Assembly (NCBI GenBank): GCA_050181295.1
Contig: JBFXDI010000189.1
Span: 1 to 6,625 of the forward strand
Reading direction: 5' to 3'
DNA length: 6,625 nt
From: JBFXDI01 sp050181295
GTDB taxonomy: Bacteria > Pseudomonadota > Alphaproteobacteria > Rhizobiales > Aestuariivirgaceae
Made by a program: the position numbers and the translations under genes. This document shows, piece after piece, positions 1-5,876 of the stretch. Positions within the stretch are counted from its first letter, which is position 1; the number at the start of each line of letters is the position of its first letter. The notes below the pieces were generated by a model. The model did no database searches and was not told the DNA's origin. It saw nothing but the letters and a program-made list of their open reading frames with translations.

Positions 1-154
1 CATCGCGCGCGCCAGGGGAACGATCGGCATCGAGGGGGCAGGGGGTCCCTTGCAGTACCTGAAGCTCGGCCACAACCGCGCGCCGCTGCCCGGCACGGCC
101 ACCATCTACTACGACCGCTTCAAGCGTGGTGCCACCCGCGCCGACGTGGAGTAA
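1..154 (+). CDS. 3' end of an unrecognised gene (partial)
   Basis: An open frame enters from the left edge (first full codon at base 2) and ends at TAA 152-154, giving the last 50 residues of a protein. The visible part contains GTIGIEGAGG, then PLQYLKLGHN, then APLPGTATIYYDRFKRG, and ends in ADVE. Codon use is GC-rich at third positions like the neighbouring genes, and a terminator-like hairpin follows 12 bp after the stop, which together support a real coding end. I do not recognise the family from this fragment. There is no visible membrane segment or known catalytic motif, and no function is assigned. Confidence 0.6.
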   Translation, partial: IARARGTIGIEGAGGPLQYLKLGHNRAPLPGTATIYYDRFKRGATRADVE

Positions 155-166
155 CCCCACTTCGTC

Positions 167-196
167 ATTGCCGGGCTTGCCCCGGCAATCCTTTTT
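167..196 (+). terminator. Palindromic intergenic hairpin, probable terminator
   Basis: A perfect 9-bp inverted repeat (attgccggg at 167-175, loop cttgc, cccggcaat at 181-189) is followed by CC and five T residues at 192-196. It lies 12 bp after the stop of the partial gene, so it fits a Rho-independent terminator for that gene. The same palindrome type, with small loop changes, is a dispersed intergenic element in many Hyphomicrobiales genomes (general knowledge, not searched here). It may therefore be both a repeat copy and a terminator. The T-tract is short. Confidence 0.65.
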
Positions 197-258
197 GCAG
201 GCCCCGTTAGTCCAACCGCGCCCTCCGCCCATCAACGCGCTGAATGCTCGTGATCCGC

Positions 259-271
259 ACAATTGAATTGT
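259..271. promoter_or_regulatory. Candidate operator: AT-rich 13-bp dyad upstream of the GST gene
   Basis: The sequence acaatt-g-aattgt is a perfect inverted repeat with 6-bp arms around one central base. It sits as an AT-rich island in GC-rich DNA, 55 bp before the GST-like gene's start codon. That position and symmetry fit a dimeric regulator site or part of the promoter. No convincing -10 box at proper spacing was found, so its role is inferred only. Confidence 0.25.
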
Positions 272-289
272 ACGCCGGCCGGCCTGCGT

Positions 290-304
290 GCTGAGGTGCT
301 CAGC
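290..304. promoter_or_regulatory. Short inverted repeat before the GST ribosome binding site
   Basis: GCTGAG-GTG-CTCAGC is a perfect inverted repeat with 6-bp arms and a 3-base centre. It ends 6 bp before the purine-rich ribosome binding site. If transcribed it could form a small hairpin in the leader; as DNA it could be an operator half-site pair. Short dyads like this also arise by chance, so the call is weak. Confidence 0.2.
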
Positions 305-310
305 TATCGC

Positions 311-322
311 AAGGGGAGGGGG
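311..322 (+). promoter_or_regulatory. Ribosome binding site that sets the GST start
   Basis: A run of purines (aaggggaggggg) lies 4 bases before ATG 327-329. It selects this ATG over the in-frame GTG at 288, which would add 13 residues (LRCSAIARGGGR and so on) unlike the start of any GST fold. Confidence 0.7.
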
Positions 323-326
323 ACGC

Positions 327-980
327 ATGGCGAAGCTGCATCTCGTCGTCGGAAACAAGAACTATTCGTCCTGGTCGTTCCGGCCGTGGCTCGCGCTGAA
401 GGTCGCAAGGCTGCCCTTCACCGAGGAAGTCATTCCGCTCGATCAGCCCGGCACGAAGAAGGCGATCCTCGCCCACAGCCCGGCCGGCCGCGTGCCGGTG
501 CTGCACCACGGCAAGATAAGCGTGTGGGAATCGCTCGCCATCCTGGAGTATCTGGCCGACGCCTTTCCGGATGCCGGCTTCTGGCCGCGCTCAAAGGTGG
601 CGAGGGCGCTTGCCCGCTCCGTCTCGAACGAGATGCATGCGGGCTTCATGGCGCTCCGCTCCGCCTGTCCCATGAACATGCGCCGCCCCCGCAAGGCGAT
701 CGCGGCTTCCGACGCCGTGAAGGCCGATGTCGCCCGCATCGAGGCCGTCTGGCGCCGCTGTCGCGAGCTGCATGGAAAGGGCGGAAAGTTCCTGTTCGGG
801 CGCTTCTCGAACGCCGATGCCATGTATGCGCCGGTGGTCAACCGCCTCGACGTCTATGCCTGCCCCGTCGCGAAGGACACGCGCGCCTACATGGAGACGG
901 TCATGGCCTTGCCGGCCTGGCGGGAATGGGCGGAAGCCGGCCGGGCGGAGCCCTGGGTCATTGCGGCCGATGAGGCGTGA
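327..980 (+). CDS. Glutathione S-transferase family protein
   Basis: This gene encodes a 217-residue cytosolic protein of normal length for a bacterial glutathione S-transferase. The N-terminal thioredoxin-like domain (about 3-80) carries Y13-S14-S15-W-S-F-R-P, where zeta-class enzymes have their catalytic Ser (SSCSWR). It also has the cis-proline loop R55-V-P57-V-L and the glutathione-binding pair E68-S69. The helical C-terminal domain (about 90-205) contains the N-capping box S161-N-A-D164 typical of the fold. Such proteins conjugate glutathione to electrophiles, isomerise or reduce substrates; this subgroup is largely uncharacterised, so no substrate is proposed. The start is ATG 327 with a strong ribosome binding site 4 bases upstream. 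The last 23 bases overlap, on the opposite strand, the end of the patatin-like gene. Confidence 0.92.
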   Translation: MAKLHLVVGNKNYSSWSFRPWLALKVARLPFTEEVIPLDQPGTKKAILAHSPAGRVPVLHHGKISVWESLAILEYLADAFPDAGFWPRSKVARALARSVSNEMHAGFMALRSACPMNMRRPRKAIAASDAVKADVARIEAVWRRCRELHGKGGKFLFGRFSNADAMYAPVVNRLDVYACPVAKDTRAYMETVMALPAWREWAEAGRAEPWVIAADEA

Positions 981-2688
981 GGAGGCGCTCGCCCTCCCGT
1001 TCCAGAACGCCGAGCGCATAGCGGTAGCCGATATCCACCGCCCGGTCGAAGGCCCGCCAGTCGCGGATGTCGATGTCGCCGAGCGGCGGGCTCATCACCA
1101 GGTCCGCGGCTTCCGCGTTGGCCCGGTTCTGATCGTCGTTGGTCACCGTTCCGGCCCGCATCAGGATGGAGATGATGGGGGGCCGGAGCATGCGCGACAG
1201 GAGCGGCGCGTTCTTGGCCTTCTCGAGCCATGAGGGAGTGACCGCGAGGTCACGCGCCACGTCGACGGCGATGATGGGGCCGTTGTTCATGGACGCCATG
1301 ACGTCGACCGGCAGGTTGTTCATGACGCCGCCGTCAGCGAGCACCCCATCGGGCGTCGAGACCGGCGGCAGCACGCCCGGCAGCGAGACGCTTGCCCGGA
1401 GCGCATCCCGCACCCTGTCGCGCCGGTGGGTCATCACGTCACCTGTGGTGAGATTGGTCGAGACGCAGAAGAAGGGGCGCCACAGGTCCGGAATGCGCGT
1501 GTCGCCGAAATTCTCCTCGAGCAGCCGCTCCACTCGCTTGCCGCGCACCAGCCCGATGATCGGCAGTGAGTAGTCGGAAAGGGGATTGTGGTCGACAAAG
1601 GCGCGCCTGATGCGGGGGATCGCCTCCTCGAGTGGCCAGCCCATGGCGCCGCAGGCCGCGATGATCCCGCCCATGCTCGCGCCCCCGATGAAGTCGATCG
1701 GGATGCGCGCTTCCTTCAGTGCCTTCAGCACCCCGATATGGGCATAGGCTCTGGCCCCGCCGCCCGAAAGCACGAGCCCGACCGAGCTTCCGTCCAGCAC
1801 CCGCGCAATGCGCCGCCAGTCGCTGTCCTTGTTCTCGCGCAGGTGGAAATGCCGGCTCGCGCCTGATGCCTCGAGCCAGTCCGCCGTCCCTTCCGGCCGG
1901 CTGACGCCCGAGGGATGGAGGAGCAGGAGATCGGCGAGCTGATGGCCCGCGCGGCGCACCAGCACCTCGCGCGGGAAGCTGCGGTCGGCGCTGCCGGGCG
2001 TGCGGCCGAGCGCGATGATCCGGTCGGCCTGGCGCGCGCACATCTGCGTCCAGGAGCCGTTGCCCTGGTCGCCGCACAGGAACACGTGGTCGAAGTCGGC
2101 CTCAATGCGCGCAAGGTCGGGCCACGTCTCGCCGTGCCCCCTGGGCATCGCCAGATGGACGCTTCGCCCCATCCGCTCCAGCTCGCGCTTCAGCCGCTCG
2201 GCGACCGCCATCGGATCGACCGCGGATGTGGCCGCGATGAAGGCGTTGGTGCGGGGCTTGGGCGTCGGCGAGCCGCCCTGCGAGGTCTCGCGCAGCCGCC
2301 GCACGAGCAGCCGGTTGAGCGCGATCGAAAGCTGCGGATAACGGGTCTCCAGCGCCTTGAACTCGCCGGCGCTCAGCTTGACGAGCTCGCAGTCGCGGAT
2401 GGCGATGGCCGAGGCGGAGCGCGAGCGGCCTGAGATCACCGCCATCTCGCCGATCACCTCGCCGTGGCCGACCAGCGCCAGGAGCTGCCTGCTGGCGCCC
2501 GGCCGGTTCACATAGACGCCGACGGTGCCCTTGTTGACGATATAGAGAGCCTCCGCCGGCCCTCCCGCCTCGAACAGCGCCTCTCCCGCTTCGAGCGTGA
2601 CGCGCTTGTCCCTTGCCAGGAGCGCTTGCCGCGCCTGCGCGGGCAGATCTTCCAGAAGGTCGATCGCTTCTTGATGCTTGTCGGCCAT
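958..2688 (-). CDS. Cyclic-nucleotide-binding domain fused to patatin/NTE-type lipase
   Basis: The protein has 576 residues with no signal peptide or membrane segment visible. Residues about 10-135 form a cyclic-nucleotide-binding domain; its phosphate-binding cassette reads G80-E81-M-A-V, then R90-S-A, keeping the Glu and Arg that contact ribose and phosphate. Residues about 148-300 match the linker of neuropathy-target-esterase proteins, including W213-T-Q-x-C-x-R-Q-A-D222. Residues about 303-565 are a patatin lipase domain: oxyanion loop G309-G-G-A-R, nucleophile Ser338 in G336-A-S-M-G340, R431-A-S-V-S-L-P-G, and catalytic Asp452 in D-G-G. It should hydrolyse phospholipids, lysophospholipids or other acyl esters by a Ser-Asp dyad, perhaps controlled by cAMP or cGMP. 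The ATG at 2688 gives the expected start of the sensor domain, but its ribosome binding site is weak. It is divergent from the carboxylase gene (88 bp) and convergent with the GST gene. Confidence 0.9.
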   Translation of the reverse strand: MADKHQEAIDLLEDLPAQARQALLARDKRVTLEAGEALFEAGGPAEALYIVNKGTVGVYVNRPGASRQLLALVGHGEVIGEMAVISGRSRSASAIAIRDCELVKLSAGEFKALETRYPQLSIALNRLLVRRLRETSQGGSPTPKPRTNAFIAATSAVDPMAVAERLKRELERMGRSVHLAMPRGHGETWPDLARIEADFDHVFLCGDQGNGSWTQMCARQADRIIALGRTPGSADRSFPREVLVRRAGHQLADLLLLHPSGVSRPEGTADWLEASGASRHFHLRENKDSDWRRIARVLDGSSVGLVLSGGGARAYAHIGVLKALKEARIPIDFIGGASMGGIIAACGAMGWPLEEAIPRIRRAFVDHNPLSDYSLPIIGLVRGKRVERLLEENFGDTRIPDLWRPFFCVSTNLTTGDVMTHRRDRVRDALRASVSLPGVLPPVSTPDGVLADGGVMNNLPVDVMASMNNGPIIAVDVARDLAVTPSWLEKAKNAPLLSRMLRPPIISILMRAGTVTNDDQNRANAEAADLVMSPPLGDIDIRDWRAFDRAVDIGYRYALGVLEREGERLLTPHRPQ

Positions 2689-2776
2689 CCCAGCGTCCCG
2701 GCGTCCCCGAGGTCCATCGTAGCGCGGATGGAAGGAAGCGGCTAAACCATTCTGAGACCCCCCGGATTCTCCTGCC
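2689..2776. promoter_or_regulatory. Divergent promoter region between the lipase and carboxylase genes
   Basis: These 88 bp must hold the promoters and leaders of both divergent genes unless transcription starts inside coding sequence. A 6-bp dyad with 8-base spacer, TCCATC (2713-2718) and GATGGA (2727-2732), could be an operator acting on either gene. On the minus strand a TACGAT hexamer (2716-2721) resembles a -10 box but has no good -35 partner. No convincing promoter is seen for the carboxylase direction, and neither start codon has a strong Shine-Dalgarno match. Confidence 0.4.
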
Positions 2777-4384
2777 ATGGCCATTCTGGAAACCCGACTT
2801 TCCCCGACTTCAGACGAATTCCGCGCCAATGCGGCCGCCATGCGGGCGCTCGTGGCCGACCTTGCCGCGAAGCGGGCCGCGGCCGCGGCGGGCGGGCCGG
2901 CGAAGGCGCGCGAGCGCCACGTGGGGCGGGGCAAGCTCCTGCCGCGCGAGCGCGTGATCGGCCTTGTCGATGCCGGAACGCCCTTCCTCGAGCTCTCGCC
3001 CATGGCGGCCTTCGGCATGTATGGCGACGACATCCATGCCGCCGGCATTATCACCGGCATCGGGCGGGTGGCGGGGCGCGAGTGTCTCATCGTGTGCAAC
3101 GACGCCACGATCAAGGGCGGCACCTACTACCCGATGACAGTGAAGAAGCATCTGCGTGCCCAGGAGGTTGCGGCCGAGAACCGGCTGCCCTGCATCTACC
3201 TCGTGGACTCGGGCGGCGCCAATCTGCCGAACCAGACCGAGGTCTTCCCCGATCGGGAGCATTTCGGGCGCATCTTCTTCAACCAAGCCAATCTTTCCGC
3301 CCAAGGCATTTCCCAGATCGCCTGCGTCATGGGCTCCTGCACGGCGGGCGGCGCCTATGTGCCGGCCATGTCGGACGAGACCGTGATCGTGAAGGGGCAG
3401 GGGACCATCTTCCTCGGCGGCCCGCCGCTGGTGAAGGCGGCGACAGGCGAGGTCGTGTCGGCGGAGGATCTGGGCGGCGCCGATGTGCATGCGCGGGAGT
3501 CGGGAGTCGTCGACCACTATGCCGTCGACGACGTGCATGCGCTGGCGACTGTCAGGAGCATTATCGCCGGCCTCAACAGCCGCAAGGCGCCCGACATCGC
3601 GCTGAAGTCCGTGCGTCCGCCGCTCCATTCCGCCGACGAGATCGGGGGCGTCCTGCCGCAAGCTTTCTCGAAGCCCTACGACGTGCGCGAGGTGATCGCG
3701 CGGCTTGTCGACGGCTCGGAGTTCGACGAGTTCAAGAAGCTCTACGGCACGACGCTCGTCACGGGCTTCGCCCACATTTGGGGCATCCCCGTCGGCATCA
3801 TCGCCAACAACGGCATCCTCTTTTCGGAATCGGCGCTGAAGGGAGCCCACTTCATCGAGCTCTGCTGCCAGCGGCGCATTCCGCTCCTCTTCCTCCAGAA
3901 CATCTCGGGCTTCATGGTCGGACGGAAGTATGAGGCGGGCGGCATCGCCAAGGACGGCGCCAAGCTCGTGACCGCCGTCGCGAGCGCCCGCGTGCCGAAG
4001 ATCACGGTCATCATCGGCGGCTCTTTCGGCGCCGGCAACTACGGCATGTGCGGACGCGCCTATTCCCCGCGCTTCCTCTTCGCCTGGCCCAACAGCCGCA
4101 TTTCCGTCATGGGGGGCGAGCAGGCGGCCTCGGTGCTGGCGACGGTACGGCGCGACAACATCGAGGCCGAGGGGAAGGCGTGGCCGGCGGAGGAGGAGGA
4201 AGCCTTCAAGGCGCCGATCCGCGACCAATATGAGCGGGAAGGGCACCCGTATTACGCCACGGCCCGGCTCTGGGACGATGGCGTCATCGCGCCGGAGGAG
4301 ACGCGCGACGTCCTCGGTCTTGCTTTCTCGGCCACGCTCAACGCGCCCATCCCGGAGACGCGCTTCGGCGTCTTCAGGATGTGA
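2777..4384 (+). CDS. mccB: Methylcrotonyl-CoA carboxylase, carboxyltransferase (beta) subunit
   Basis: The protein has 535 residues, the usual length for this subunit. It transfers CO2 from carboxybiotin on the alpha subunit to 3-methylcrotonyl-CoA, giving 3-methylglutaconyl-CoA in leucine and isovalerate breakdown (also called liuB). The N-terminal carboxyltransferase half contains DATIKGGTYYPM (109-120), YLVDSGGANLPNQ (141-153) and MGSCTAGGAYVPAMSDE (185-201). The C-terminal half contains NISGFMVG (375-382), GGSFGAGNYGMCGRAY (414-429) and AWPNSRISVMGGEQAA (436-451). The two AGG/GGS-G-AG segments form the oxyanion sites of this fold. These motifs fit the methylcrotonyl type and differ from propionyl-CoA carboxylase; the closely related geranyl-CoA carboxylase cannot be fully excluded. 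The start at ATG 2777 gives the family's usual S-D-x-F-R-A-N-x-A-A-M opening. No alpha subunit or other leucine gene adjoins it, and its end overlaps rmuC by 11 bp. Confidence 0.93.
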   Translation: MAILETRLSPTSDEFRANAAAMRALVADLAAKRAAAAAGGPAKARERHVGRGKLLPRERVIGLVDAGTPFLELSPMAAFGMYGDDIHAAGIITGIGRVAGRECLIVCNDATIKGGTYYPMTVKKHLRAQEVAAENRLPCIYLVDSGGANLPNQTEVFPDREHFGRIFFNQANLSAQGISQIACVMGSCTAGGAYVPAMSDETVIVKGQGTIFLGGPPLVKAATGEVVSAEDLGGADVHARESGVVDHYAVDDVHALATVRSIIAGLNSRKAPDIALKSVRPPLHSADEIGGVLPQAFSKPYDVREVIARLVDGSEFDEFKKLYGTTLVTGFAHIWGIPVGIIANNGILFSESALKGAHFIELCCQRRIPLLFLQNISGFMVGRKYEAGGIAKDGAKLVTAVASARVPKITVIIGGSFGAGNYGMCGRAYSPRFLFAWPNSRISVMGGEQAASVLATVRRDNIEAEGKAWPAEEEEAFKAPIRDQYEREGHPYYATARLWDDGVIAPEETRDVLGLAFSATLNAPIPETRFGVFRM

Positions 4385-5813
4385 GCGGCACCACGTTGCC
4401 CTGCAGCCCGGCGGGCTCCGCCGCCTCGTCTTCTTCTTCGTCCTCGACTGGCGGCCCTTGGATCTCGAGCAGCCGCATGGCCTCGCCAGCATCCGGCAGG
4501 GCCTCGACGCCTTTGAGCTTCCGCGACATGACCCGCGTGCGCTGGTGCAGCGAGGTCACCGTGTTCGCCGCCGTGCCGAGCTGCCGTTCGATCCGCGACA
4601 CCACCTCGTTGTAGCGTTCGAACTCGGTGCGGATGGCGCCGAGCAGCCGCCAGACCTCGCCCGAACGCCTTTCTATGGCGATGCTGCGGTAGACGGCGCG
4701 GAAGGCGTTGAGGATGGCGCCGAGCGTCGTCGGGCCCGCGACCCACACCCGATATTCCCGGAGGAGCGCATCGACCAGGCCGGGCTGCCTCAGCACCTCG
4801 GCATAGAGCCCCTCGGTCGGCAGGAAGAGCACGGCCCAGTCGGTCGTCACCGGCGGGTTGATGTATTTCTCCGAAATGTCGCGGGCCGAGATGCGGATGC
4901 GCTTCTCCAGCTCCTTCTGGAAATGCGTAACGAGGCGCGTGTCGCCATCGGCAGCCGCCTGCTGCAGCCGCTCGTAGTCCTCGCGCGGGAACTTGGCATC
5001 GATGGGGAGCAGCGTCTCCGCGTCGTCCTCCTCGCGCGGCATGCGGACCGCAAACTCGACCCGCTCGCCTCCATGCTCCCTGACCCTTGCATCGCGGATG
5101 AACTGGTCGGGCGTCAGGAGATCGTCGAGCAGCATGGCAAGCTGCACCTCGCCGAAGATGCCGCGCACCTTGACGTTGGTGAGCACGTTCCTGAGGTCGC
5201 CGACATTGGCGGCGAGGCTGCGCATCTCGCCGATGCCTTCCGCCACCTTGTTCAGGTGCTCGACCACGCGCGTGAAGGACTCGCCGAGCCGGGTCTCGAG
5301 CGTCGTCTGCAGCTTCTCATCGACGGTCTTGCGCATCTCCTCGAGCTTCGCCGCGTTCTCCTGCCGGATGGCGTCGAGCCGTCCTTCGACCGCGCCCCTC
5401 AGCGTCTCCTGCGTCTTCTCGAGCTTCTCCCCGAAGGCTTCGAGAGCCGCCCGGGTGGCGTCCAGCCTCTCCTTCTGCTGGCCGCTGGCGAGCGTCATGC
5501 TTTCGCTCATGCCGGCCTGAAGGCGGCGCGCCATCGCTCCGAACTCCTCCCGCAGCCCCGAGAAGGAGGCGAGTGTCCCGTGGCGCAGCTCGGCTATCGA
5601 TTCCCGCAGTTCCTGGCGGAGCGCGAAGGCCTGCTCCTCGCCCGCGCGCAGCATGAAGTCGGTCTCTATGCGGGCCGCCTCGCGGGTCTGGAGGTCGTGC
5701 AGGGAAATGCCGCCGAGCCGCACGAGGCAGGCGAGCGACAGGATCATCGCCAGCACCGCGGCCATGGCGGCCGCCGCAGCGAGAATCAAAGGCATGTCCC
5801 AGCCGGCTGTCAT
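4374..5813 (-). CDS. rmuC: DNA recombination protein RmuC
   Basis: The protein has 479 residues. A hydrophobic segment at about 8-33 (PLILAAAAAMAAVLAMILSLACLV) anchors it in the inner membrane. A long charged stretch, about 40-215, looks like coiled coil. The RmuC domain follows (about 215-440) with V216-R-G-I-F-G-E222, L-P270-I-D272-A-K274-F-P, F330-L-P-T-E-G-L-Y and G360-P-T-T-L-G; the Glu and D-x-K resemble a PD-(D/E)xK nuclease core. The tail is acidic (DEEEDEAAEP, about 458-467). In E. coli RmuC limits inversions at short inverted repeats, so a role in genome stability is expected. Start: ATG 5813 has GGGAG 5 bases upstream; GTG 5819 would add two residues and is a close alternative. A promoter overlapped by a LexA box lies just upstream, and panC lies 63 bp further upstream on the same strand. 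Confidence 0.93.
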   Translation of the reverse strand: MTAGWDMPLILAAAAAMAAVLAMILSLACLVRLGGISLHDLQTREAARIETDFMLRAGEEQAFALRQELRESIAELRHGTLASFSGLREEFGAMARRLQAGMSESMTLASGQQKERLDATRAALEAFGEKLEKTQETLRGAVEGRLDAIRQENAAKLEEMRKTVDEKLQTTLETRLGESFTRVVEHLNKVAEGIGEMRSLAANVGDLRNVLTNVKVRGIFGEVQLAMLLDDLLTPDQFIRDARVREHGGERVEFAVRMPREEDDAETLLPIDAKFPREDYERLQQAAADGDTRLVTHFQKELEKRIRISARDISEKYINPPVTTDWAVLFLPTEGLYAEVLRQPGLVDALLREYRVWVAGPTTLGAILNAFRAVYRSIAIERRSGEVWRLLGAIRTEFERYNEVVSRIERQLGTAANTVTSLHQRTRVMSRKLKGVEALPDAGEAMRLLEIQGPPVEDEEEDEAAEPAGLQGNVVPLTS

Positions 5814-5830
5814 TCCCACTCCCGCCTCAA

Positions 5831-5845
5831 GAACAATAGGAGAAC
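5831..5845 (-). promoter_or_regulatory. LexA (SOS) box, GTTC-N7-GTTC, at the rmuC promoter
   Basis: On the minus strand the 15 bases read GTTC-TCCTATT-GTTC, a perfect direct repeat of the form bound by LexA in alphaproteobacteria. It overlaps the last three bases of the predicted -10 box and covers the expected transcription start, 17 bases before the rmuC ATG. LexA bound there would block RNA polymerase until RecA-stimulated LexA self-cleavage after DNA damage. The match and position are seen; LexA binding is inferred. Confidence 0.7.
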
Positions 5846-5871
5846 ATAACCGAAGGTGGAGCGGAAGGCAA
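5843..5871 (-). promoter_or_regulatory. Predicted sigma70-type promoter of rmuC
   Basis: Read on the minus strand, TTGCCT (5871-5866) is followed by exactly 17 bases and then TATGTT (5848-5843). Each hexamer matches 4 of 6 consensus positions at the optimal spacing. Transcription would start near 5836, giving a leader of about 23 bases before ATG 5813. The promoter lies just after the panC stop codon, so rmuC can be expressed independently of panC. Confidence 0.55.
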
Positions 5872-5876
5872 GGGAA

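Noticed and set aside
263..973. A 236-codon plus-strand frame overlapping the GST gene
   Set aside because: It is a shifted-frame shadow of the GST gene, rich in Arg, Gly and Ala, with no motif, while the GST frame has a strong ribosome binding site and intact family motifs.
2689..3123. A 145-residue N-terminal extension of the lipase gene reaching into the carboxylase gene
   Set aside because: The extra residues are antisense to the conserved carboxylase N-terminus and resemble no domain. The ATG at 2688 begins exactly where a cyclic-nucleotide-binding domain normally starts.
4421..4451. A cttcttcttcgtcctcg run as a possible microsatellite or regulatory repeat
   Set aside because: It simply encodes the Glu/Asp-rich tail of RmuC on the minus strand.
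2810..4492. A 560-codon open frame on the minus strand opposite the carboxylase gene
   Set aside because: It is rich in Arg, Gly, Ala, His and Asp with no recognisable domain, and it lies antisense to a gene with full family motifs. Long antisense frames are expected in GC-rich coding DNA.
5819..5819. GTG at 5819 as the rmuC start
   Set aside because: It remains possible, but ATG 5813, two codons downstream, has a GGGAG at better spacing; the difference does not alter the protein's features.
4230..5849. A 539-codon open frame on the plus strand opposite rmuC
   Set aside because: It mirrors rmuC, has biased low-information composition (many Arg, Leu, Glu, His), runs through the rmuC promoter and has no family features.
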